From WFQV01 sp964611145 (GTDB lineage Bacteria > Bacteroidota > Ignavibacteria > Ignavibacteriales > Melioribacteraceae), in NCBI GenBank assembly GCA_964611145.1, contig CAZSYM010000026.1, forward strand, positions 1 through 30,140: 30,140 bases of DNA, in the 5' to 3' direction. The notes below the pieces were generated by a model. That model was given only the letters and a program-made list of their open reading frames with translations. It was not told the DNA's origin and made no database searches. Below, piece after piece: positions 8,707 to 15,675 of the stretch. The translations under genes and the position numbers were made by a program. Position 1 is the first letter of the stretch; every line of letters starts with the position of its first letter.

Positions 8707-9354
8707 TTATCTATTTTCAAATAAACTCACCCACATTTCCCGTAGCGAAGCATAAACCTTATTCTCGGCTTTTCTCAGCGTGGAGTCGCTTTGATGCCCG
8801 CGACTTACGAGAGCCACATCGAATCCCAATTCATGAGCTACGTCGGCATCGTGAAGAGTGTCTCCTATTAAAAGAGTACGACCGTTCGATAAATTCAATT
8901 CCTCGGCAAGTTGTATTCCCAGCTCCATTTTACTTGCCGCATAAATGTTATCCAAGCCTTTAACCGTCACGAAATATGATAAAAGTCCGAAGCGTTCCAA
9001 AGCTTCGCGTAGCGTGTGCAGGGAATACGCCGAAAGCACGGATTGTTTTATTCCCCTTTCCTTCAATTTTTCTACAATCTCTTTGGCGTCCTCAAAAAGA
9101 GTTGCTTCGTATTTGCGCCTTTCATATTCTTTCATCCATTCCGCACCTATTTTCTCGAAGCTTTCCTCTTCGAAATCGAAACCGAGCTTATAATAGTAAT
9201 CCCGCACCGGGAAAGTGAAAATATTTTTATACTTTTCCACACTAAGCACGGGCAAATTCCTTGCTTTTAAAAGTCCGTTTATAATTTCCACGCAAAGATG
9301 CACGTCATCGAAAAGGGTACCGTTCCAATCCCATACAACATGTTCGTATTTCAT
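8707..9354 (-). CDS. HAD-family hydrolase (phosphoglycolate phosphatase-like)
   Basis: A 215-residue haloacid-dehalogenase-type phosphatase. Motif I is VWDWNGTLFDD, with the nucleophile Asp9; the usual second aspartate (general acid/base) is Asn11. The later motifs LSAYSLHTL and LLIGDTLHDADVA (metal-binding aspartates) are present, and a helical cap lies between motifs I and II. The overall shape resembles phosphoglycolate phosphatase/beta-phosphoglucomutase relatives, so a small sugar or organic phosphate is the likely substrate, but I cannot name it. I chose the ATG at 9352-9354, whose ATGA overlaps the stop of the upstream GNAT gene; in-frame ATGs further upstream (to 9405) would add a non-conserved tail inside the GNAT gene. 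It is the last gene of the ispH-GNAT-HAD run. Confidence 0.85.
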   Translation of the reverse strand: MKYEHVVWDWNGTLFDDVHLCVEIINGLLKARNLPVLSVEKYKNIFTFPVRDYYYKLGFDFEEESFEKIGAEWMKEYERRKYEATLFEDAKEIVEKLKERGIKQSVLSAYSLHTLREALERFGLLSYFVTVKGLDNIYAASKMELGIQLAEELNLSNGRTLLIGDTLHDADVAHELGFDVALVSRGHQSDSTLRKAENKVYASLREMWVSLFENR

Positions 9355-9839
9355 TTGCTCTTTTCCCATTCCTCCCTCAAAAGTCCGTAGCGAAAAATAT
9401 CCCAATATTTACCTCGTGCGTATTTTGCCTTTCTTAAAGTTCCCTCTTTGCTAAAACCGAGTTTTTCCACCAGTTTGATAGATACCGTGTTGAATTCAAG
9501 AACTTCCGCTTCGAGTCGATAAAGATTCATTTTGTCGAAAGCGAAGTTAATCAAAGTCTTCATCGCTTCCGTTCCGATTCCTTTTCCTTGAAATTCTTTC
9601 TTCAAAATGATACTGAGTTCACTTTTTCTATTGAACCACCGGATGCGAGTAAGCCTTATTTCTCCGGCAAATTTCCCCTCGTGTGTAATGCGGAAAATCA
9701 TTTCCGTCGGGGTTCCCGGCGGATACATTCTTCTCTCGGACATGTTTTCCAAATCCTCCGATTCGTCGGAAAGTCGGCGAATTTCTTCGTCTTCCTCGGA
9801 GGTGGATTTCAGAACAAGCTTTCCTTGCTTAATTATCAT
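9351..9839 (-). CDS. GNAT-family N-acetyltransferase (RimJ/RimL type)
   Basis: A 162-residue acetyl-CoA-dependent acetyltransferase. The acetyl-CoA pyrophosphate-binding loop is visible as EFQGKGIGTEAM (Q-x-x-G-x-G pattern), followed by the helix TLINFAFDKMNLYRLEAEVLEFNTVSIKLVEKLGFSKEG, the arrangement of the RimJ/RimL branch, which acetylates ribosomal protein N-termini or small amines. An acidic stretch (about residues 14-35) precedes the core. It overlaps the end of ispH by 11 bases and the start of the HAD gene by 4 bases, so the three are probably co-transcribed and translationally coupled. The substrate is not predictable from this sequence, and a link to isoprenoid synthesis is not implied by the family. 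Confidence 0.88.
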   Translation of the reverse strand: MIIKQGKLVLKSTSEEDEEIRRLSDESEDLENMSERRMYPPGTPTEMIFRITHEGKFAGEIRLTRIRWFNRKSELSIILKKEFQGKGIGTEAMKTLINFAFDKMNLYRLEAEVLEFNTVSIKLVEKLGFSKEGTLRKAKYARGKYWDIFRYGLLREEWEKSK

Positions 9840-11061
9840 TTTTTATCTTCTCCGTGACGGCTTTAGCATCGATATTTCCTACATTCAACAAGTTTAACAT
9901 TTTTACAAGCACCTTTTCAAACTCGCTATCGGGGCACGAAGCACCGCTTGTGAATGCTATTTTCACTTTTTCTTTTTTCGGCAAGAAATTTTCCGTATAA
10001 ATTTCCCGCTTATTACGGAAATCGAAGTGACGAATCTTATCTAAAGAGATTATCTGCTCTGCATCGGAAATAAAATAAACGGGGAAACTTTCCGCCAGCA
10101 GTTCCGCCAAATGCGTGGTATTCGAACTATTGTAGCCCCCGATTACCAACGCCAAATCGGCATCGGTTTTGCTCAATTCGATTGTAGCTCTCTGATTGTC
10201 ATTGGTGGCATAGCAAAGGGTATCTCTTGTATCCGCAAAGTGCTTATGTATGTTTTTCTCTCCGTATTTAAGAGTCATAACTTCCTTGAAATATTCCGAA
10301 ATCTCTTGAGTTTCCGAAGCGAGCATTGTGGTTTGATTAACCACGCCGACTTTTTCCAAATCTTTTTTGGGATCAAAATTTTCCGAATACTTATCCCGGA
10401 AAAGTTCGAAAAATTCACTCGTCGGCAATTCGTTCAGAATTATCTTGCCGAGAAGTTTCGCCTCGTTCAAGTCCCGCACTATAACGGAGGGCGAATGTTT
10501 GCGCGCATGCGAAAAAGTCGCTATCGTCTCCTCGTGCTTCCTTTTTCCGTGAATAATAACTGTAAAATCCTTGTTGCCGAGTTCGGCGGATTTTTTCCAA
10601 ACTCTCTCGACAAAAGGGCATGTGGTATTATAAGTTCTGGTATCCAGCCCTTTCTTCTTCAGTATTTCTTCCACTTCCAAACTGACACCGAAGGCGGGAA
10701 TGATAACAATATCCTCCGAGGAAATTTCCTCCCATGGAATTAATTGTTCGCCTTCGGAAGTAAAAACAAAGCGCAATCCTCGCGAAGCCAAATCTTCGTT
10801 CACCGCAGGATTGTGTATCATCTCGCTCAATAAAAATATTCTCTTCCCCTTGTTTCGCTCCAAAGTATCATAAGCAATTTCCACCGCATTTTGAACGCCG
10901 AAGCAAAAGCCGAAATGTCGTGCGATAAAAAAGACCGCTTTACCGAAATCCAGGACGGTGGGAGAATAATCTTTTCGCTTCGGATCCAGAGCCTCTCGTT
11001 TCCGTTTTATCGCCGAAATTATCGAGCTTTTATAATGTTCGGGTATTTCGAATTTACGCAT
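9829..11061 (-). CDS. ispH: 4-hydroxy-3-methylbut-2-enyl diphosphate reductase (IspH/LytB)
   Basis: A 410-residue iron-sulfur enzyme catalysing the last step of the MEP isoprenoid pathway, reducing HMBPP to IPP and DMAPP. The three cluster ligands are visible: Cys53 in GFCFGVQNA, Cys148 in NTTCPFVERVW and Cys283 in DTLCYATNDNQ, matching E. coli Cys12, Cys96 and Cys197. The substrate-binding segments NSSNTTHLAE and TSGASCPD are also present. The protein is about 90 residues longer than E. coli IspH; the extra length is an N-terminal extension of about 40 residues plus an insertion around 200-235, typical of the long cyanobacterial/plant and Bacteroidetes form. The ATG at 11061 faces the divergent orphan gene at 11216. 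It is first in the ispH-GNAT-HAD run. Confidence 0.96.
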   Translation of the reverse strand: MRKFEIPEHYKSSIISAIKRKREALDPKRKDYSPTVLDFGKAVFFIARHFGFCFGVQNAVEIAYDTLERNKGKRIFLLSEMIHNPAVNEDLASRGLRFVFTSEGEQLIPWEEISSEDIVIIPAFGVSLEVEEILKKKGLDTRTYNTTCPFVERVWKKSAELGNKDFTVIIHGKRKHEETIATFSHARKHSPSVIVRDLNEAKLLGKIILNELPTSEFFELFRDKYSENFDPKKDLEKVGVVNQTTMLASETQEISEYFKEVMTLKYGEKNIHKHFADTRDTLCYATNDNQRATIELSKTDADLALVIGGYNSSNTTHLAELLAESFPVYFISDAEQIISLDKIRHFDFRNKREIYTENFLPKKEKVKIAFTSGASCPDSEFEKVLVKMLNLLNVGNIDAKAVTEKIKNDN

Positions 11062-11078
11062 CAGCCTTTTTCATTTTT

Positions 11079-11104
11079 ACTTGAATTGCTAATTTAATTC
11101 AAGT
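11079..11104. promoter_or_regulatory. Inverted repeat between divergent ispH and the orphan gene (possible operator)
   Basis: A perfect 9-base inverted repeat: ACTTGAATT at 11079-11087 and AATTCAAGT at 11096-11104, with an 8-base AT-rich spacer. It lies 18 bases upstream of the ispH start and 112 bases upstream of the divergent gene. The dyad has no T-run and is AT-rich, so it looks more like a protein-binding site than a terminator. A regulatory role is inferred only from the symmetry and position. Confidence 0.35.
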
Positions 11105-11215
11105 TGAAAGGTTTGTCAAAAATTCCGTCGAGAACCGTTGCGTCCAAAAGAACCTTTTTGAAAAAATTCACATCCAATTGCCATAAAAATTTTCAAACAA
11201 ATAAGGAAAACCAAA

Positions 11216-11836
11216 ATGGCAAAAACAACATTTTCGGAAGAAATCTATCTACGAGCCCTAACGGGCAAAGTAATTGCCAAATCCGTCTTGGCAGATTATT
11301 CGAAATTAGCAGTTATTTCTCCCAAGAACATAATTTGCAGTTCCCTAAGCGCGGCTTGCGAAGCGGTTTATTCGGAAATAACCGATGCTCCCGCGATGCA
11401 TTTCACCGTTGAAAGCGGAAACATACAACAAACCATTGACGAAGTGATGGAATTCCAACCGGACGGAATTCTTTTAATGTTCGGAGGCGAGACCCCCATT
11501 GAAGAAACGAAGAAACTTTTCGTAGATACATTGAAAGCGCTTGCCCAGGCGGAAGCAAATGCAGATGTTATTGTGCACGTACGTATTTTCGCAGCGGGCG
11601 GGCTTCACGAAGCAATAAAAGATAAAGAAATAAAGTCCTACCTGGACGAGGTGGCTTTTGCTTCCGTTTACACATTCGACTTGGATAACGGCAAATTCGT
11701 TTATAGCGATGCTCTCTTTACCGATACGGACGAAATAATTCTTGAGAAAAACTTCGAGATACCGATTACACTCGAACATGCGGATTTATTAAACCGCTCC
11801 TTGCGAGATTTAACTTACGAATGGCACAAAGCTTAA
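11216..11836 (+). CDS. Unrecognised 206-residue protein
   Basis: I do not recognise this protein. It is 206 residues long, soluble-looking, with no signal peptide, membrane segment or cysteine-rich motif. The sequence alternates hydrophobic strands and amphipathic helices (for example KLAVISPKNIICSSL, QPDGILLMFGG and ADVIVHVRIFAAGG), suggesting an alpha/beta fold. The segment DEVMEFQPDGILLMFGGETP could be a ligand-binding loop, but I cannot assign one. The start is well supported: ATG at 11216 with AAGGA at 11203-11207. The gene is monocistronic, divergent from ispH across 154 bases, and ends at a strong terminator hairpin just after its stop. Base composition and codon choice look native. 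The independent transcription unit argues for a real, separately regulated gene. Confidence 0.8.
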   Translation: MAKTTFSEEIYLRALTGKVIAKSVLADYSKLAVISPKNIICSSLSAACEAVYSEITDAPAMHFTVESGNIQQTIDEVMEFQPDGILLMFGGETPIEETKKLFVDTLKALAQAEANADVIVHVRIFAAGGLHEAIKDKEIKSYLDEVAFASVYTFDLDNGKFVYSDALFTDTDEIILEKNFEIPITLEHADLLNRSLRDLTYEWHKA

Positions 11837-11839
11837 TAT

Positions 11840-12985
11840 TTATAGACTTCGGTTCGGGTTCTCCGAGCCGAAGTCTTTCTTTTCAGACAAGTGTAATTCT
11901 TTGCCTTCCAACAATATTTCAGCCAAGCTCATAACATCGTCCACACTGACGTCGTTAATTAATTCCGACTTGCGGACAAAATATTTACTTGCTCCCAAAG
12001 GTGCCCAGTTAAAGGGGTTAGTGGGACCGAAGATTGAAATTTGAGGCGTTTCCGTCGTACCAGCTACGTGCATTACGCCGGTATCATTTGTTATAAACAA
12101 ATCCAATTCGGAAATCAAAGCGGCGAGTGTGGGAATGGGTCTGTCCAAAAAGAAATGCAATGGAATCGCGGAATGCTCCTTCAGATAATTTATTTCGTGA
12201 ATATCGGCACGGCTACCGGTTACGATAAATTCCGCCTCGTATTCGTTTTTCAATTTTTCTATCAATTTCAGGAATTTTTCCAAAGCCCAACGATTTTTAG
12301 GTTTCCCCGCTCCGGGATGCACACCTATTTTAACGGGAACGGAAGCAAGCCCATGCTCCTCCAAGAACTTTTTGGCTTCTTTAATTTCCTCCTCCCCGAA
12401 AGAAATATGCGAAGTAAAATCATCGGTATTTATACCGAAGGGGCGCACAATTTCAAGCCCGAAATCGCTCACGTGGGAATCGGGATGGCGCCGCCAATCC
12501 AAATGCACACGCCTATCAAAAAAATATGCAAAATCGTTCGAGGCACCGTTCAACGAGGCGGGACCGATTCTGATTTTAGAAGCGGATAAACGACACAACA
12601 GGGAACTCGTATAAGAAATTGAAACCGTAACGGGTACAATTGCCAAATCGTACTTGCGCCTTAGGAATTTTATCAAACGAGCAAAATAAAAAGGGTTTGC
12701 AAGCCGAGTCTTATCGAAAACAAAATATTCATCGATAAATTCGTTTTTGGTGATTGCCATGTAATTTTGAGGACTTACAATCACACTCAAGTGGGAATCG
12801 GGAAAGGTTTCTTTGATTGCTCTGAAAAGCGGAACACTGGCAAGCAAATCCCCGAATTGATTATGCTGCCGCACGACGAGTATTCTTTTAGGGTTTCCTA
12901 TTTCCTTGCTTGAATTTTCCTCGACCGCCGTAAGTCTTTTTATTATTTTTGCCGCCGCCTTGGAATAAAACGTTTGTTTAGCCAT
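11840..12985 (-). CDS. Glycosyltransferase family 9 (heptosyltransferase-like)
   Basis: A 381-residue GT-B glycosyltransferase of family 9, the family of the lipopolysaccharide heptosyltransferases WaaC/WaaF, which add heptose to the lipid A-core. Seen: the N-terminal RILVVRQHNQFGDLLASVPL with the GD acceptor-site motif (Gly45-Asp46), the mid-protein nucleotide-sugar region GVHPGAGKPKNRW (221-233), and the C-terminal donor-binding NDTGVMHVAGTTETP (300-314) with FGPTNP. The ATG overlaps the stop of the upstream small membrane protein by one base (TAATG), so the two are coupled. It is the last gene of the seven-gene run and its final codons lie in the hairpin shared with the convergent gene. 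The sugar and acceptor are not predictable; cell-surface glycan synthesis at the inner membrane is the likely role. Confidence 0.92.
   Translation of the reverse strand: MAKQTFYSKAAAKIIKRLTAVEENSSKEIGNPKRILVVRQHNQFGDLLASVPLFRAIKETFPDSHLSVIVSPQNYMAITKNEFIDEYFVFDKTRLANPFYFARLIKFLRRKYDLAIVPVTVSISYTSSLLCRLSASKIRIGPASLNGASNDFAYFFDRRVHLDWRRHPDSHVSDFGLEIVRPFGINTDDFTSHISFGEEEIKEAKKFLEEHGLASVPVKIGVHPGAGKPKNRWALEKFLKLIEKLKNEYEAEFIVTGSRADIHEINYLKEHSAIPLHFFLDRPIPTLAALISELDLFITNDTGVMHVAGTTETPQISIFGPTNPFNWAPLGASKYFVRKSELINDVSVDDVMSLAEILLEGKELHLSEKKDFGSENPNRSL
11845..11884 (+). terminator. Intrinsic terminator of the 206-residue gene, inside the convergent gene's 3' end
   Basis: The arms GACTTCGGTTCGG (11845-11857) and CCGAGCCGAAGTC (11863-11875) form a 13-pair stem with one G-U pair and a 5-base loop, followed on the + strand by TTTCTTTTC. 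It starts 9 bases after the stop of the + gene. The hairpin is also coding: it specifies the last 11 residues of the convergent glycosyltransferase, which stops at 11840. There is no T-run on the - strand side, so it serves mainly the + gene. Confidence 0.85.
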
Positions 12986-13221
12986 TACTCTTGAGCTTCC
13001 TTTTCTCCTTCGGATTTTTCTTTATCCTCGGGAATTTCCTCAAATTCAACTTCGACTATGTCCTCCTCCCGAATGTTTTCACGGAATTTCCCCTTTGGAG
13101 CGGTGGAATGCAAATTCCCTCCCTCGTCCTTCTCGAAAGCTCGGATAAACTTGGCAATTAGAAATTTTACCAATTTGAATATCAGATAAAAAATTAACGC
13201 ATAATAAATCAGTCTAAACAC
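12985..13221 (-). CDS. Small single-pass membrane protein
   Basis: A 78-residue protein with one N-terminal membrane helix (FRLIYYALIFYLIFKLVKFLI) followed by a basic patch and a strongly acidic C-terminus rich in Glu, Asp and Lys. I chose the GTG at 13219-13221, one base after the deoxynucleoside kinase stop, with GAGGGA about 10 bases upstream. The frame stays open to 13305, but that extension lies wholly inside the kinase gene and is not membrane-like, so it is rejected. The stop overlaps the ATG of the glycosyltransferase. I cannot assign a function; similar small proteins with a helix and charged tail are common as uncharacterised genes in Bacteroidetes. The charged tail would probably lie in the cytoplasm. 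Confidence 0.7.
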   Translation of the reverse strand: MFRLIYYALIFYLIFKLVKFLIAKFIRAFEKDEGGNLHSTAPKGKFRENIREEDIVEVEFEEIPEDKEKSEGEKEAQE

Positions 13222-13222
13222 T

Positions 13223-13867
13223 TTATAACTTTCCCTCGGGATTAAAATATTCGATAAAAGCTCTATCCTCGCGCAAAATTTGATTATAAAGTTCTTCGAA
13301 ATCACTTTCGTTATTTACAAAATCGATGTCCGTAGTATTCACAATCAAAAGGGGGGTGTCGCTGTATTTGAAAAAGAAATCGTTATAGGCTTCACTGAGT
13401 TCCTCTATGTAACTACGGGAAATATTTCTCTCAATTTTTCTGCCTCGTTTTTTAATATTATACATCAATCTTTCCACGCTACTTTGGAGAAAAACAACAA
13501 GGTCATATTTGGGCAAATCCCTTTTTAGCAATGGAAAAATAGCCTCGTAAAGTTTCAATTCCTCCTCGGAAAGATTCATGTAGGCAAAAATTCTGTCCTT
13601 GTCAAACATATAATCCGAAACGACGCCATGTGTAAAAAGATCGTTTTGACTCAGCGCTTGCTGTTGCTTAAAACGATTGATCAGAAAGAACATTTGGGTT
13701 TGGAAAGCATAGCGTTTTCTATTGTTGTAAAATTTTTCGAGGAAAGGATTATCTTCGAACTCTTCCAACACCAATCTCGCTTCCAGTCGTTCGGACAATT
13801 TCTTTGCGAGGGAAGTTTTTCCAACGCCTATCACTCCCTCAATAGCGATGAATTTAATCTTGGACAA
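13223..13867 (-). CDS. Deoxynucleoside kinase
   Basis: A 214-residue kinase of the deoxyadenosine/deoxyguanosine/thymidine kinase-2-like family, which phosphorylates salvaged deoxynucleosides with ATP. Seen: the P-loop GVIGVGKTS (11-19), the substrate-binding EEFEDNPFLEKFY, a DYMFDKDRIFA segment matching the family DRS region, and a lid-like KKRGRKIERNIS. The start is a TTG at 13867: an in-frame TAA lies two codons upstream, the P-loop begins ten residues in, and GGAG is placed 7 bases before it. The usual ATG is therefore absent. It follows folK after 27 bases, a pairing found in several FCB-group genomes. The preferred nucleoside (dA, dG or other) cannot be told from the sequence. Confidence 0.92.
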   Translation of the reverse strand: MSKIKFIAIEGVIGVGKTSLAKKLSERLEARLVLEEFEDNPFLEKFYNNRKRYAFQTQMFFLINRFKQQQALSQNDLFTHGVVSDYMFDKDRIFAYMNLSEEELKLYEAIFPLLKRDLPKYDLVVFLQSSVERLMYNIKKRGRKIERNISRSYIEELSEAYNDFFFKYSDTPLLIVNTTDIDFVNNESDFEELYNQILREDRAFIEYFNPEGKL

Positions 13868-13894
13868 ATTTTATCTCCCGAAAAAATTATTTTT

Positions 13895-14383
13895 TCAACT
13901 TATAAATTTACCGATAATATATTTTGTTTCAATTTTTTCCAAATATTCTTTCAGCCGTTTACCGTTCTCGGGATGAACAGCATCGGGTTTCAGTTCCAAA
14001 AGCGGGAAAAGGAAAAAATCCCTTGTCGTAAGCCCTTTATGCGGCACGTTCAAATTTCCCTCGTGTAGAACCAGATTGCCGTAAAGCAAAATATCGATAT
14101 CAATTTCCCTGGGTCCCCAGCGAATTCCTTCCCGTCGTCCCACTTCTTTTTCGATGCTCTTCAATTTATTCAAAAAAGCCCTTGGTTCCAGCGAGGTTTC
14201 CACAAGCGCCACGGCGTTTAGAAAATTTCTTTGGTTCTCAACACCGAAAGGTCGTGTTTCGTAAATCGTAGAAACAGCAAGGAGTTTAATATCCTTATCT
14301 TCGTTCAAAAACTCCAAAGCTTTTTTCAAGAACGAAAATCTATCCCCCTTATTAGAACCCAATCCCAAAAAACTTTCAACCAT
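13895..14383 (-). CDS. folK: 2-amino-4-hydroxy-6-hydroxymethyldihydropteridine pyrophosphokinase (HPPK)
   Basis: A 162-residue folate-pathway enzyme transferring pyrophosphate from ATP to 6-hydroxymethyl-7,8-dihydropterin. Seen: the N-terminal FLGLGSNKGDR, the pterin-binding ETRPFGVENQRNFLNAV, and the family signature RWGPREIDIDILLYG (89-103) with the two magnesium-binding aspartates. Length matches the family (about 160). The ATG at 14383 is 4 bases after the folB stop, so the two consecutive pathway enzymes are made from one message in reaction order. It is followed by the deoxynucleoside kinase. No folP, folE or folA is in this window. Confidence 0.96.
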   Translation of the reverse strand: MVESFLGLGSNKGDRFSFLKKALEFLNEDKDIKLLAVSTIYETRPFGVENQRNFLNAVALVETSLEPRAFLNKLKSIEKEVGRREGIRWGPREIDIDILLYGNLVLHEGNLNVPHKGLTTRDFFLFPLLELKPDAVHPENGKRLKEYLEKIETKYIIGKFIS

Positions 14384-14387
14384 GTGT

Positions 14388-14747
14388 TTATCTTTCCTTA
14401 ATCACTTCCGCTTCCACGTAATCCAGCACTCCGCCGACGGGCACATTGTTTTTGCGTATGCGCACGGCTATTTTCTTAATCTGAGGAAAGCGTTCCAGTA
14501 AACCGTCCGCCAAATGCATCGCAATTGTTTCTATCAGGAAATATTTCCTCTCGTTCACGATTTCATTCATAAAGCGGTAAACTTTTTCATAATTAACCGT
14601 CTTATGCAAATCATCCGTGGCAGCGGCTTCAGTGAAATCGGTGTAAATATCAACGTCGGCTTCGAATTTACCCCCGACGTGTTGTTCTTCCTTCATAGCA
14701 CCGTGATATGCATAGAAAGAAGCGTTTTTGATTCTAATAACATTCAT
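14388..14747 (-). CDS. folB: Dihydroneopterin aldolase
   Basis: A 119-residue enzyme of the tunnelling fold that cleaves 7,8-dihydroneopterin to 6-hydroxymethyl-7,8-dihydropterin and glycolaldehyde, immediately before FolK. Seen: the N-terminal FYAYHGAMKEEQHVGGKFEADV, which contains the family's YxxHG, a middle TVNYEKVYRFMNEIV and the catalytic-region ETIAMHLADGLL. The frame is open to 14777, but that extension runs into the transporter gene; the ATG at 14747 begins at the conserved strand and gives the usual length. It is 7 bases after the EamA transporter stop and 4 bases before folK. Confidence 0.94.
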   Translation of the reverse strand: MNVIRIKNASFYAYHGAMKEEQHVGGKFEADVDIYTDFTEAAATDDLHKTVNYEKVYRFMNEIVNERKYFLIETIAMHLADGLLERFPQIKKIAVRIRKNNVPVGGVLDYVEAEVIKER

Positions 14748-14754
14748 TGTCAAC

Positions 14755-15675
14755 TCACATTTTTGCTGAATTTGCAATCCGAACGAGATAACTTTTAAGT
14801 CCGCCTAAATTAGCCAACAATATTCCCGTCAACACCAAAGTGCTACCCCAGATAATCCGTTCGGAAAAACTTTCATCCAAAATAATATTTCCTAAAATTA
14901 AGGCAATAATCGGAGTAATGAAAGAGGAAAGGGAAAGAATTATCACATTTATTCTTTTCATCAACCAATAGTAAACGGTAAAAGCTCCCACCGTGCCGAA
15001 AAAAGCCAAATAAAGAACCGAAGAAACAGCTTTCCAATTCAATGATATTCGCGCCGTATCCTCGACGGCAAAGCCGAGAAGCACGAGTACAATTCCCGCA
15101 ATAACAAGAGGCACAAGATTCATAGAAAGAGGATGTAGCTTTTTGCCTTTAATTTTAATAAGAACGGCAATCCAGCCTTGAATGGCAGCGCTAAGCAAAA
15201 CCGCCGTCATTCCCAAGACGTATGAATCCAACTTCAGATTCAGGTTTTCCGAATAAATCAAGTAAATACCGAAAAATCCCGTTACCGCTCCCAAAATTTT
15301 ACCCATGCCTACCCGTTCCCCTTTCATCATCAATTTGGAAAAGATAATCACAAAGAAAGGGAAAGTTGCAAAAAGAATAGAAGCCAACCCGGAGGGAATA
15401 AATTGCTCCGCCCAATAAACAAGTCCGAAAGGAATAACGAAAGAAAAAATTCCTAAAATAACATAAATCCGAAGCGCTTCGGAGTCGGTTTGCAATCTAA
15501 TTCCCCAAAAGCGCATTATCATCCAAATAAAAAAAGAAGCGATTAAGAAACGAAACCCTGCAGCGACAAACGGAGTGAGAGCCTCCAAGCCGATTCTGAT
15601 AGCCAACCAGGTGGAACCCCAGAGGAAACAAATAAACACGTAGCCAGCCGTTATTTCAAAACTTTCTCTTCTCAT
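14755..15675 (-). CDS. EamA/DMT-family transporter
   Basis: A 306-residue inner-membrane protein with about ten predicted hydrophobic helices arranged as two EamA repeats. The first repeat begins at FICFLWGSTWLAIRIGLEAL, with the FLWGSTWLAI motif at the start of the drug/metabolite transporter superfamily, and the second near SYVLGMTAVLLSAAIQGW. Members export amino acids, nucleosides or other metabolites; the substrate here is unknown. The ATG overlaps the stop of pgeF by one base (TAATG), and folB follows 7 bases after the stop. Position among pteridine and nucleoside genes might hint at such a substrate, but this is weak inference. Confidence 0.92.
   Translation of the reverse strand: MRRESFEITAGYVFICFLWGSTWLAIRIGLEALTPFVAAGFRFLIASFFIWMIMRFWGIRLQTDSEALRIYVILGIFSFVIPFGLVYWAEQFIPSGLASILFATFPFFVIIFSKLMMKGERVGMGKILGAVTGFFGIYLIYSENLNLKLDSYVLGMTAVLLSAAIQGWIAVLIKIKGKKLHPLSMNLVPLVIAGIVLVLLGFAVEDTARISLNWKAVSSVLYLAFFGTVGAFTVYYWLMKRINVIILSLSSFITPIIALILGNIILDESFSERIIWGSTLVLTGILLANLGGLKSYLVRIANSAKM

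Noticed and set aside
10111..10743. A 210-codon open frame on the + strand opposite ispH
   Set aside because: It lies entirely antisense to a clearly identified gene, has no family features or ribosome-binding site, and its composition mirrors the codon bias of ispH.
13222..13305. Upstream extension of the small membrane protein to an ATG at 13305
   Set aside because: The extension is wholly inside the deoxynucleoside kinase gene and not conserved-looking; a GTG right after the kinase stop with GAGGGA upstream fits better.
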